A stretch of DNA of 41,047 bases, from contig JAABQI010000307.1 in NCBI GenBank assembly GCA_011391545.1, positions 1-41,047 of the forward strand, written 5' to 3'. The number at the start of each line of letters is the position of its first letter. The first letter of the stretch is position 1. The position numbers and the translations under genes were made by a program. The stretch comes from Rhodoferax sp. (lineage in GTDB: Bacteria > Pseudomonadota > Gammaproteobacteria > Burkholderiales > Burkholderiaceae_C). Under the pieces are notes generated by a model that saw only the letters and a list, made by a program, of their open reading frames with translations, did not search any database and was not told the origin of the DNA. This document shows, piece by piece, positions 24,402 to 32,479 of the stretch.

Positions 24402-25451
24402 ATGAGCCTTATTCCCGCCACCATCCTCACCGGTTTTCTCGGTTCCGGCAAAACCACGCTGCTCAAGCGCGTGCTGTCGGAAGCCCATGGCCAGAAGATC
24501 GCCATCATCGAAAACGAGTTTGGCGAAGAAAACATCGACAACGACATTCTGGTGACCGACTCCAAGGAGCAGATCATCCAGATGAGCAACGGCTGCATCT
24601 GCTGCACCATCCGTGAAGACCTGCGCGAGGCGCTGCAACTGCTGGCCGCCAAGAAGCGACAGGGCCTGCTCGACTTCGACCGCGTGGTGATCGAGACCAC
24701 CGGTGTGGCCGACCCCGGTCCGGTGGCGCAGACCTTTTTTATGGACGACGAGATTGCCGAGAGTTACCTGCTCGATTCCATTTTGACGCTGGTGGACGCC
24801 AAGCACGCCAACCAGCAGTTGGATGACCGCCAGGAAGCGCGCCGACAGGTGGGTTTTGCCGACCAGATCTTCATCAGCAAGACCGATCTGGTGTCTGATG
24901 AAGAAACAGCCGACCTGATGCACCGGCTCAAGCATATGAATCCGCGCGCGCCGCAGAAAGCGGTGCATTTTGGCGAGGTGGCCTTGAGCGACGTCTTTGA
25001 TCTGCGCGGCTTCAACCTCAACAGCAAGCTCGACATCGACCCGGACTTCCTCAAGGAAGAGGAGCATGCAGCTCATGACCATGCGCACGACCACGAGCAT
25101 GGCGAGCATTGCGACCACCCCTCGCACCAGCATGGTCACCACCACGCCCACGATGATGACGTGAAGAGTTTCGTTTTCCGTTCCGACCGGGCTTTCGACC
25201 CGGCCAAACTGGAGGATTTTCTGGGCGCCATCGTCAATATCTACGGCCCGCGCATGCTGCGCTACAAAGGCGTGCTCTACATGCAGGGCACCGATCGCAA
25301 GGTGATTTTCCAAGGTGTGCACCAGCTGATGGGCAGCGACCTGGGGCCCGCCTGGGCGCCGGGTGAGAAACCCTGCAGCAAGATGGTTTTCATCGGCATC
25401 GACCTGCCCAAAGATATATTCTTGCAGGGCATGGAGCAAAGCCTGGTGTGA
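24402..25451 (+). CDS. CobW/ZNG1-family GTPase, probable zinc chaperone
   Basis: A 349-aa GTPase of the COG0523 group. Walker A is GFLGSGKTTLL (Gly14-Lys17), the metal-binding CxCC motif is GCICCTI with Cys65, Cys67 and Cys68, and ENEFGE is the conserved switch-like element. Residues about 222-250 form a His-rich loop (HDHAHDHEHGEHCDH and on), a usual sign of zinc handling. The C-terminal CobW_C domain follows. ZNG1/ZigA-type members hand zinc to client enzymes under limitation. The adjacent dksA is of the zinc-independent type, which supports a zinc role. I saw no clear Zur-like palindrome upstream. Confidence 0.92.
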   Translation: MSLIPATILTGFLGSGKTTLLKRVLSEAHGQKIAIIENEFGEENIDNDILVTDSKEQIIQMSNGCICCTIREDLREALQLLAAKKRQGLLDFDRVVIETTGVADPGPVAQTFFMDDEIAESYLLDSILTLVDAKHANQQLDDRQEARRQVGFADQIFISKTDLVSDEETADLMHRLKHMNPRAPQKAVHFGEVALSDVFDLRGFNLNSKLDIDPDFLKEEEHAAHDHAHDHEHGEHCDHPSHQHGHHHAHDDDVKSFVFRSDRAFDPAKLEDFLGAIVNIYGPRMLRYKGVLYMQGTDRKVIFQGVHQLMGSDLGPAWAPGEKPCSKMVFIGIDLPKDIFLQGMEQSLV

Positions 25452-25662
25452 GTTGATTGTTTAACCCCGGTCCGGAGGCCTGATGTTTGTCTCGATTTTG
25501 CAACTGATGGGCTTTGCCCCGGCTAAGCCTGTACACTCGCCCGCCGACGCAAAGCCCTTGCTTGAGGTCGCCCGCAAGACACATCAGACAAGTTCCGTTG
25601 ACAAGGTGGAGGCCTTGGCCCCCGCCCAAACTGTTCGGGATAAACCCGCGAGGAGATCTTCC

Positions 25663-26703
25663 GTGAAAGCACAAGCTGCCAAACCAAAAACGACTGCCAA
25701 GACAGCCGCTGCTCCCGTCAAGCCCCTCAAAGCGGCTGTGGCGGTCAAGCCAGTCCAGCCTGTGAAACCTGCCCATGTCGGCAAGGCGACCCAGCCCGCC
25801 AACGCGGTCAGGGCAGTCAAGGCAAGCCAACCGGTGAAAGCTGCCAAGGAAGTGCCTCACGTCAAAGCGCTGCCTGCCAAGACCAAAACCGCCGAAGCTG
25901 TGGCTGACAAGCCGGCACCCGTCAAAAAGGTCAAAGCCGGCGCCGAGCCTGTGAGCAAGCCTGTTCCATCCTCTCCCAAGAAAAAGCCCCAAGAAGTGAC
26001 TATCAAAGCCCCCGTATCCCCCAAGACTGCAGCCCCCGCAGCCGCCAAACCTGCGGCCAAGGCGGCGGTTCCTGCGACCCAGATGACATCCTCCGGTGTG
26101 CCGGTGCGCACCGGGCGGCCCTCTTCGCGACTGGCCCAACTGACGGTGCCTTCCATGGCGCAGACGGTGGCCTCCACGGCGGCCAAGTCCAGCTTCACGC
26201 AAATGACCAATGTGACGCCCATCGTTTCGCCGCTGGCCTCGTCGGTCAAAAAGGACAAGAAGCTGGCCAACAACTGGAAAACCAAGCCGGTTGACGAATT
26301 GACCGATGCCGAGGTGCTGGCCATGCCCGATGAAGCCTACATGAATGAGACGCAGCTGGCGTTCTTCAGGCTGAAATTGGTCAATTTGAAAAATGACATG
26401 CTCAGCAACGCGGGCGAAACCACCGAACATTTGCGCGAAGACACGGTGGTGGTGCCCGATCCGGCCGACCGCGCCACCATTGAGGAAGAACACGCCCTCG
26501 AGTTGCGCACCCGTGACCGCGAGCGCAAACTGCTGAAAAAAATCGAGCAGTCGATCACGCGCATTGATGCCGGCGACTACGGCTATTGCGACGAGACGGG
26601 CGAGGCCATTGGCGTGGGCCGCCTGCTGGCCCGGCCGACCGCCACGCTGTCGCTCGAAGCGCAACAGCGCCGGGAGCTCAAACAAAAAATGTTTGGCGAC
26701 TGA
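25663..26703 (+). CDS. dksA: DksA/TraR-family protein with long Lys/Ala/Pro N-terminal tail
   Basis: A 346-aa protein whose last ~150 residues are DksA, the RNA-polymerase secondary-channel factor that works with ppGpp. The coiled-coil tip keeps DPADRA (Asp266, Asp269), matching the key aspartates of E. coli DksA. The zinc site is degenerate: CDET (Cys309, Thr312) replaces CxxC, and the second pair is SLEA. This is the zinc-independent (DksA2-like) pattern. About 190 residues in front are Lys/Ala/Pro-rich and histone-H1-like. GTG 25663 has AGGAG at ideal spacing. ATG 25483, preceded by GGAGG at four bases, is in frame and would add 60 residues; it cannot be excluded. The CobW gene is directly upstream. 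Confidence 0.85.
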   Translation: MKAQAAKPKTTAKTAAAPVKPLKAAVAVKPVQPVKPAHVGKATQPANAVRAVKASQPVKAAKEVPHVKALPAKTKTAEAVADKPAPVKKVKAGAEPVSKPVPSSPKKKPQEVTIKAPVSPKTAAPAAAKPAAKAAVPATQMTSSGVPVRTGRPSSRLAQLTVPSMAQTVASTAAKSSFTQMTNVTPIVSPLASSVKKDKKLANNWKTKPVDELTDAEVLAMPDEAYMNETQLAFFRLKLVNLKNDMLSNAGETTEHLREDTVVVPDPADRATIEEEHALELRTRDRERKLLKKIEQSITRIDAGDYGYCDETGEAIGVGRLLARPTATLSLEAQQRRELKQKMFGD

Positions 26704-26739
26704 CAAGGCCTGACGCCACCTGGCGCCGGTTCGAAGCGT

Positions 26740-28470
26740 ATGGCAACACCATCCATCAGATCAGGACTACTTACCAAGGTTGCCAAGTTTGTCCGTCATC
26801 CCAATGTCGATTGGCGTGACCTGGACAACATCGGGCGCGAGCCTGGTGCCGCGCCTGAACCGACGCTGGCGCACAACCGGCAAACGCTCAAGGACATGAT
26901 CGAGCGCAAGCGTCATGAAGATGACATCCGCAAGCATGAGTTTGACCAGCTGCGCCGCTTGCGCCGCGAGATCCCGGTAGCCGCGCCTGCGGCCAGCGAG
27001 GAGGCTCCCCTGATTGGCAGCACCAACGCAGGCTCTGATCTGGATGATCGGGCCTTGACGATTCGGAAAATTGACGAAATCGAAGCCCAAATGTCCCAGC
27101 AATGGTGGAAGGTGCAAAACCTGCCACGTCGGGATGCCACATCGCCACCCGTGCACCACGCGCCGGTCGATCTCCTGACGGAAGGCGCCGAGAGCTTTTT
27201 TGCATCGACCCAGCTCAAGACCAGTCTGATCGACTTTGATGACATCCCGACCTCGCTCGGGCAGGAGACTTCGGCGCAGTCCAGCGTGATGGAGGGGGAG
27301 CCAAGCTCCATTGCCGATTGGCAGCGCCAGCCGATCGACAGCAAGGGCTTTGATTCTTCCAGATTGTTTGGCGCCGAGATGGCGGACAACCTGGCCGACC
27401 CCGACCTGGAAGATGCTGCGGTGCGTTTTGCCAACGGGGACGAAGCGGGGGCCGAAGCTGTGTTGCTGAGCGCTTTGCGTTCCCAACCGGCGTTGAGCGC
27501 GGTCGCCCAGGCCCGGGCTGAAGCCCTGTTTGACCTCTACCGAAGTTTGGAGCAGCAAGCCAAATTTGAACGTGAAGCGCTGAATTACGCGCGGCAGTTT
27601 GGCTGTTCGGCGCCGGTCTGGCGGCAGGTCACTGGCGCACTGAGCAGTGCGCCGGGTGTTGCAAGCCAAACCGTTGCCTGGCGTTGCCCGGCGCAACTTG
27701 AGCCGATGGCGCTGGCGCAACTGCCCAGCCTTTTGCCGCGCGGCAATAACCTGTCACTTGATTGGTCAGGCCTGGAACAGATCACCGAGCCGGCGGCCCA
27801 GGATTTGGCAACTTTGCTGGCCGTCTGGAGTGACCAACAGGGTGCCCTTTATTTCGAAGGCGAACGGGTGCTTGACCATGTGTTGCGTGCCGCCACGCCC
27901 CGGGGATTGCGTCAAACGGCACTCTTCTGGTGGACCGCACGCATGGACCTGCTGCGCATTTTGCAGAGCCAGGATGATTTCGAAATGGCTGCGTTCGACT
28001 ATTGCATCACCTACGAAACAGCCTCCAGCCCGTGGCGTCCGGCAAGTTGTGAACTGCTTCAGCAGCCCCCGGTTGCTGAACCCGAAGAAAACCAGTGGCT
28101 GACCGACTTATGGCCGGAAATGACAGGACCGCAGGCGGCGGCCATGCCATCCTCAATCGCCGTGCCAGGCGTTGACGCGCCAACCGCTGGCCCTGCGCAC
28201 ATGGCATTGGCGGGTGAGCTGCTGGATGATGCCGTCCAGGGTTTGCCCCCTTTGGACGCGGCCAGCCAGCAGTCCCGAATGCTGACGATTGACTGCGACC
28301 AACTGGTCCGGGTCGATTTTTCTGCTGCCGGCAGCATTCTGAATTGGGTGGCCCAGGGCCAGGCGCACGGCTGCCAGATTGAATTCAGGGATGTCCCGCC
28401 TCTGGTGGCCTCATTTTTCAATCTGATTGGCATCAATCAGCATGCGCGCGTGATCACGCGGACGCACTAG
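26740..28470 (+). CDS. Hypothetical protein with STAS-like segments, upstream of hslVU
   Basis: A 576-aa soluble protein. Residues 1-90 are charged and helical ([24 protein letters not shown]). A middle part (about 150-300) is acidic, with helical-repeat-like [20 protein letters not shown] and [23 protein letters not shown]. Two stretches look STAS-like: residues ~310-400 ([19 protein letters not shown]) and ~513-576 ([16 protein letters not shown], then a helix and [13 protein letters not shown]). The function is unknown; an anti-sigma-antagonist-like or scaffold role is conceivable. It ends 16 bases before hslV. No strong ribosome binding site is visible before ATG 26740. Confidence 0.75.
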   Translation: MATPSIRSGLLTKVAKFVRHPNVDWRDLDNIGREPGAAPEPTLAHNRQTLKDMIERKRHEDDIRKHEFDQLRRLRREIPVAAPAASEEAPLIGSTNAGSDLDDRALTIRKIDEIEAQMSQQWWKVQNLPRRDATSPPVHHAPVDLLTEGAESFFASTQLKTSLIDFDDIPTSLGQETSAQSSVMEGEPSSIADWQRQPIDSKGFDSSRLFGAEMADNLADPDLEDAAVRFANGDEAGAEAVLLSALRSQPALSAVAQARAEALFDLYRSLEQQAKFEREALNYARQFGCSAPVWRQVTGALSSAPGVASQTVAWRCPAQLEPMALAQLPSLLPRGNNLSLDWSGLEQITEPAAQDLATLLAVWSDQQGALYFEGERVLDHVLRAATPRGLRQTALFWWTARMDLLRILQSQDDFEMAAFDYCITYETASSPWRPASCELLQQPPVAEPEENQWLTDLWPEMTGPQAAAMPSSIAVPGVDAPTAGPAHMALAGELLDDAVQGLPPLDAASQQSRMLTIDCDQLVRVDFSAAGSILNWVAQGQAHGCQIEFRDVPPLVASFFNLIGINQHARVITRTH

Positions 28471-28486
28471 TACGACAGGACAATTC

Positions 28487-29032
28487 ATGGAGCAATTTCA
28501 CGGCACCACCATCATCAGCGTGCGCCGGCAAACGCCCGAGGGCATGCAGGTCGCCATTGGCGGTGACGGCCAGGTGACGCTGGGCAACATCGTGGTCAAG
28601 GGCACCGCGCGCAAGGTGCGCAAGCTCTACCATGGCAAGGTGCTGGCCGGATTTGCCGGCGCCACCGCCGATGCCTTCACGCTGTTCGAGCGCTTCGAGG
28701 CAAAGCTCGAAAAACACCAGGGCCACCTGGTGCGCGCCGCCATCGAGCTCACCAAGGACTGGCGTACCGACCGCGTGCTGCGCCGCCTCGAAGCCATGCT
28801 GGCGGTGGCCGACCTGGAGGCCTCGCTCATCATCACCGGCAACGGCGACGTGCTGGAACCTGAAAACGGTATTGTGGCCATCGGCTCGGGCGGCGCCTAC
28901 GCGCAGGCCGCGGCCATCGCCCTGCTAAACCACACCGACCTGTCGGCGACCGACATGGTCAAAAAATCGCTGGAAATTGCCGGTGAGATTTGCATCTATA
29001 CCAACATGAATCACACCATCGAGTCGCTCTAA
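28487..29032 (+). CDS. hslV: ATP-dependent protease subunit HslV
   Basis: The 181-aa proteolytic subunit of the HslUV (ClpYQ) complex. The proteasome-like catalytic threonine is expected at Thr7 after removal of MEQFHG; the following TTIISVRRQ and GGDGQVTLG blocks are typical, and a short propeptide of this kind is known in betaproteobacteria. [29 protein letters not shown] and [13 protein letters not shown] are conserved. It lies 2 bases before hslU. Confidence 0.97.
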   Translation: MEQFHGTTIISVRRQTPEGMQVAIGGDGQVTLGNIVVKGTARKVRKLYHGKVLAGFAGATADAFTLFERFEAKLEKHQGHLVRAAIELTKDWRTDRVLRRLEAMLAVADLEASLIITGNGDVLEPENGIVAIGSGGAYAQAAAIALLNHTDLSATDMVKKSLEIAGEICIYTNMNHTIESL

Positions 29033-29034
29033 CC

Positions 29035-30366
29035 ATGTCCTCTCTCACCCCCCAGGAAATCGTCGCTGAGCTCGACAAACACATCGTCGGCCAGCGGCAG
29101 GCCAAGCGCGCGGTGGCCATTGCCTTGCGCAACCGCTGGCGCCGCCAGCAGGTGGGCCTTGACCTGCGCGCTGAAATCACACCCAAGAATATCCTGATGA
29201 TCGGCCCCACGGGCGTCGGTAAGACCGAAATTGCACGCCGCCTGGCGCGCCTGGCCGATGCCCCGTTCATCAAGGTCGAGGCCACCAAGTTCACCGAAGT
29301 CGGTTACGTGGGCAAGGACGTCGATGCCATCATCCGCGACCTGGCCGACATTGCGGTCAAGCAAACGCGCCAGGCCGAGACCAAAAAGGTGCGCGAGCGC
29401 GCCCAGGACGCCGCCGAAGACCGCGTGCTCGACATCCTGATTCCGATGCCCAAACAGGAGTTCGGCGTGGTGCAGGACGTTGATCCCGAGAGCACCGCGC
29501 GCCAGACCTTTCGCAAGAAGCTGCGCGAGGGTCAGCTCGATGAGCGCGACATCGAGCTCGATGTGGCCCAGGCTGCGCCACAGCTCGAGATCATGGGCCC
29601 GGCCGGCATGGAAGAAATGACCGAGCAGTTGCGCGGCATGTTTGGTCAGATGAATCAGAATAAAACGCAAAAGCGCAAGCTCAAGATTGCCGAGGCGCTC
29701 AAGCTGCTGGTCGAAGAAGAAGCCGCCAAGCTGGTCAATGAGGACGAGATCAAGACCCAGGCGCTGCAGATGCTGGAGCAAAACGGCATTGTCTTTATCG
29801 ACGAGATCGACAAGGTCACCTCGCGCTCTGAGGGCAGCGGGGCCGAGGTCTCGCGCCAGGGCGTGCAGCGCGACCTGCTGCCGCTGGTGGAAGGCACCAC
29901 CGTGTCGACCAAATACGGCATGGTCAAAACCGACCATATTTTGTTCATTGCCTCGGGCGCGTTTCACTTGAGCAAGCCCAGTGACCTGATCCCCGAATTG
30001 CAGGGGCGCTTTCCGATCCGGGTCGAATTGCAGTCGCTCTCGGTCGCAGACTTTGTGGCCATCCTGACGCAAACCACGGCCTCGCTGGTCAAGCAATACC
30101 AGGCACTGCTGGCCACCGAGCAAGTGACGGTTGAATTTTCCGAAGCCGGCATCCAACGGCTGGCGCAGATTGCCTTTGACGTCAATGAACGCACTGAAAA
30201 CATTGGCGCGCGCCGCCTCTCCACGGTGATGGAGCGCCTGCTCGACGAGGTCAGCTTCGATGCGACCAATTTGTCAGGGCAGACGGTCCGAATCGATGCG
30301 GCTTACGTCGATGCGCGCCTGGGTGAACTCAGCCAGAACGAGGATTTGAGCCGGTATATTCTGTAA
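29035..30366 (+). CDS. hslU: HslU ATPase, ATP-dependent protease ATP-binding subunit
   Basis: The 443-aa AAA+ unfoldase partner of HslV, the same size as E. coli HslU. It starts [20 protein letters not shown]; Walker A is [16 protein letters not shown], Walker B is [11 protein letters not shown], and the pore-type loop region [12 protein letters not shown] is present. The C-terminal LSRYIL, which inserts into HslV, is intact. An in-frame start upstream (28990) lies within hslV and is rejected. A 410-base gap follows. Confidence 0.98.
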   Translation: MSSLTPQEIVAELDKHIVGQRQAKRAVAIALRNRWRRQQVGLDLRAEITPKNILMIGPTGVGKTEIARRLARLADAPFIKVEATKFTEVGYVGKDVDAIIRDLADIAVKQTRQAETKKVRERAQDAAEDRVLDILIPMPKQEFGVVQDVDPESTARQTFRKKLREGQLDERDIELDVAQAAPQLEIMGPAGMEEMTEQLRGMFGQMNQNKTQKRKLKIAEALKLLVEEEAAKLVNEDEIKTQALQMLEQNGIVFIDEIDKVTSRSEGSGAEVSRQGVQRDLLPLVEGTTVSTKYGMVKTDHILFIASGAFHLSKPSDLIPELQGRFPIRVELQSLSVADFVAILTQTTASLVKQYQALLATEQVTVEFSEAGIQRLAQIAFDVNERTENIGARRLSTVMERLLDEVSFDATNLSGQTVRIDAAYVDARLGELSQNEDLSRYIL

Positions 30367-30381
30367 ACCTGAGACCTTGCG

Positions 30382-30503
30382 GGACAGACCAAGATTTGCG
30401 CAGCAAATTTGCTCTGTCCTCAACTGATTAGGATTCAGACCACTCGCGAAGCGACGTGCTCTGACCCCAACACTTCGTCGGATGTCAGGCTGTCTGTTCT
30501 GAC
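30382..30503. repeat. Cluster of three palindromes after hslU
   Basis: First hairpin: GGACAGA (30382-30388) pairs with TCTGTCC (30413-30419) and encloses a second stem, ATTTGC-gca-GCAAAT. Second: CAGA-c-CAC-TCGC-gaa-GCGA-c-GTG-c-TCTG at 30436-30463, with two C/C mismatches. Third: GTCAG at 30484-30488 and CTGAC at 30499-30503. None is followed by a T tract. The layout resembles REP/REPIN-type intergenic repeats; family membership is inference. Confidence 0.6.
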
Positions 30504-30666
30504 GTCAACTGCCCAAGTTTTGCGCTGTCCCAACACGCCGGGGTCTAACGCATCACATTCACTTAGCCTGCTAAGTGCTTCATTTAGAACGATTTTCACC
30601 TGAATTTAGGTTTTAAATTGCTTCTAAGTCTTTGATTTCATTGTTAAAAATTTGTTGTAAACAGGT

Positions 30667-30694
30667 TTGCAGGTCTTGTTTTTGCTGATACAGT
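30667..30694 (+). promoter_or_regulatory. Probable dcw-cluster promoter upstream of mraZ
   Basis: TTGCAG (30667-30672), a 16-base spacer ending in the extended -10 TG, then TACAGT (30689-30694). It would start transcription near 30701, about 75 bases before the mraZ start. Its -10 overlaps the first MraZ box, as expected for autorepression. Confidence 0.6.
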
Positions 30695-30725
30695 GCAAAA
30701 AAGTGCAATTTAGTGGTGAATTGTG
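30693..30725 (+). promoter_or_regulatory. MraZ operator: four GTG boxes at exact 10-bp intervals
   Basis: GTG triplets start at 30693, 30703, 30713 and 30723, each preceded by an A/T-rich segment (for example aaaaaaGTG, ttaGTG, aattGTG). MraZ is known to bind direct repeats at about 10-bp spacing upstream of its own gene (TGGGN in E. coli, AAAGTG-like in Mollicutes). The position over the -10 box suggests repression of the whole cluster. Confidence 0.7.
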
Positions 30726-30776
30726 CTTTTTCTCCACCGCATTCCAGTTCATTCTGAAAATCAAAGGTCAGCAATC

Positions 30777-31205
30777 GTGTTTCAAGGGGCTTCCTCATTA
30801 AGTCTGGACGCAAAGGGTCGGCTCTCTGTGCCAACCCGGCATCGCGACGTCTTGAGCGCCACCGCGGCTGGCCAGCTCACCATCACCAAACATCCGCACG
30901 GCTGCCTGATGATTTTCCCGCGCCCCGAATGGGAAAAGTTCCGCGAGCGCATTGGCGCCTTGCCGATGTCGGCGCAGTGGTGGAAGCGCATTTTTCTGGG
31001 CAATGCCATGGACGTCGAGATCGACGCCACCGGGCGCGTGCTGATTTCCCCTGAGCTGCGCGCGGCTGCCGGCATCAGCAAGGAGTCGGTGTTGCTGGGC
31101 ATGGGCAACTTTTTTGAGTTGTGGGACAAGGCCACCTACGATGCCCAGGAAGCCAAAGCCATGCAGGGCGACATGCCGGATGTCTTCAAGGACTTCTCTT
31201 TCTGA
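30777..31205 (+). CDS. mraZ: Transcriptional regulator MraZ
   Basis: A 142-aa AbrB-like regulator, first gene of the dcw cluster. Two SpoVT/AbrB-type repeats are visible: [23 protein letters not shown] and the second half with [21 protein letters not shown]. The start is GTG 30777 with AAAGG upstream; the longer frame from 30723 runs into the operator. It binds repeats upstream of itself and controls the cluster. rsmH starts 9 bases after its stop. Confidence 0.95.
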   Translation: MFQGASSLSLDAKGRLSVPTRHRDVLSATAAGQLTITKHPHGCLMIFPRPEWEKFRERIGALPMSAQWWKRIFLGNAMDVEIDATGRVLISPELRAAAGISKESVLLGMGNFFELWDKATYDAQEAKAMQGDMPDVFKDFSF

Positions 31206-31214
31206 AGGCCGGCG

Positions 31215-32162
31215 GTGGAGACTCCATGGACACATACCACCGTATTGTTGAGCGAGGCAGTTGATGCTTTGCTTGGCGGTGCCGACGCGGCTGGTGAGGC
31301 CCCGGTGTATGTCGATGCCACCTTTGGCCGCGGTGGTCACAGCCGCCTGATTTTGTCGCGGCTGCCAACCGGCGCCCGCCTGATCGCGTTCGACAAGGAC
31401 ACCGATGCGCTGGCAGAAGCGGCCAGCATCGTCGACCCGCGTTTTTCCATTCGCCATCAGGGTTTCAGCCATCTGGGCGAATTGCCCGCCGCCAGCGTGG
31501 CGGGTGTGCTGCTTGATCTGGGCATCAGTTCGCCACAGGTGGACAACCCGGCGCGCGGTTTCAGTTTCAGGTCTGAAGGGCCGCTCGATATGCGCATGGA
31601 CACCACGCGGGGCAGCAGCGTGGCCGAGTGGCTGGCAGAGGCGGATGTTGACAAAATTACGGAGGTCATACGTGACTATGGCGAAGAACGGTTTGCTGGC
31701 CCCATTGCAAAGGCGATTGTTGCGCGCCGACAGGCTCGGGGCCCCATTTCAACCACCACTGAACTGGCCCAGCTCGTGGCTGACGCGGTCAAAACCCGCG
31801 AGCCGGGCAAGGACCCTGCAACGCGCACATTTCAGGCTTTTCGGATTTTCATCAATGCCGAGCTTGAAGAGCTGCAACAGGCGCTAGCCGCTGCGCTCAA
31901 GGTGCTGCAACCCGGCGGGCGTCTGGTGGTGATCAGTTTTCATTCCCTGGAAGACCGCATCGTCAAGCAGTTCCTGGCCAAACATTCGCGTGAGGTGTTC
32001 GACCGCCGGGCGCCGTTTGCGCCGCCGCAGGTGATGCAGTTCAGGGTGCTGGCGCGCGTCAAGCCCGGCGCCCCCGAGGTGGCCGCCAACCCGCGTTCGC
32101 GCAGCGCCATCATGCGGGTGGCCGAGCGCATCGGTGCTGCCACGCTGGAGCCGCGCCCATGA
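31215..32162 (+). CDS. rsmH: 16S rRNA m4C1402 methyltransferase RsmH
   Basis: A 315-aa SAM-dependent enzyme, also called MraW, methylating N4 of C1402 in 16S rRNA. It begins [19 protein letters not shown] from GTG 31215. The SAM motif is [15 protein letters not shown], followed by [20 protein letters not shown] and the [19 protein letters not shown] block ([10 protein letters not shown]). [17 protein letters not shown] is diagnostic. It overlaps ftsL by 4 bases. Confidence 0.97.
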   Translation: METPWTHTTVLLSEAVDALLGGADAAGEAPVYVDATFGRGGHSRLILSRLPTGARLIAFDKDTDALAEAASIVDPRFSIRHQGFSHLGELPAASVAGVLLDLGISSPQVDNPARGFSFRSEGPLDMRMDTTRGSSVAEWLAEADVDKITEVIRDYGEERFAGPIAKAIVARRQARGPISTTTELAQLVADAVKTREPGKDPATRTFQAFRIFINAELEELQQALAAALKVLQPGGRLVVISFHSLEDRIVKQFLAKHSREVFDRRAPFAPPQVMQFRVLARVKPGAPEVAANPRSRSAIMRVAERIGAATLEPRP

Positions 32163-32479
32163 TGCGGCTCAATCTGGTGCTGCTGCTGGGCCTGCTGCTC
32201 AGCGCGCTGTACCTGGTGAATGTGCAGTACCAGTCGCGCCGCGTCTATTCGGAGCTCGACCGCGCGCAGTCGCAGGCGCACCGGCTGGCGGCGGAAAATG
32301 AAGCGCTGCAGGTTGAAAAGCGGGCCCAGGCCACCTCGGCACGCGTCGAATCACTCGCCAGGTCGAAGTTGCAGATGCGCGCCGCCACGCCGGCGGTCAC
32401 GACCTATGTGACCTATGACAACGGTGCCGCTGCGCCAGCGGCCAGTGCCACAAGTGCTGCCAGCGGAGGCCAGCCGTGA
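32159..32479 (+). CDS. ftsL: Cell division protein FtsL
   Basis: A 106-aa bitopic membrane protein of the divisome, partner of FtsB and FtsQ. One membrane helix ([18 protein letters not shown]) sits at residues 4-21, followed by a periplasmic coiled coil ([20 protein letters not shown]). It is assigned by size, topology and place between rsmH and ftsI; the sequence itself is poorly conserved. The start overlaps rsmH and the end overlaps ftsI (GTGA). Confidence 0.92.
   Translation: MMRLNLVLLLGLLLSALYLVNVQYQSRRVYSELDRAQSQAHRLAAENEALQVEKRAQATSARVESLARSKLQMRAATPAVTTYVTYDNGAAAPAASATSAASGGQP

Larger units (their letters stand above)
30367..30776. other. Gene-free stretch between hslU and mraZ
   Basis: The left half (to about 30560) holds a run of short palindromes and no credible gene. 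The right half (about 30560-30776) is AT-rich and holds the mraZ promoter and MraZ operator. A short open frame at 30409-30603 has no ribosome binding site and no family-like composition. Confidence 0.8.

Noticed and set aside
25483-25662. Start of dksA at ATG 25483
   Set aside because: GGAGG is present but only four bases from the ATG, while GTG 25663 has ideal spacing and the added 60 residues are not DksA-like. Kept as an alternative, not as the main call.
30409-30603. Short open frame (64 codons) between hslU and mraZ
   Set aside because: No ribosome binding site, composition unlike the neighbours, and it spans the palindrome cluster. Not a gene.
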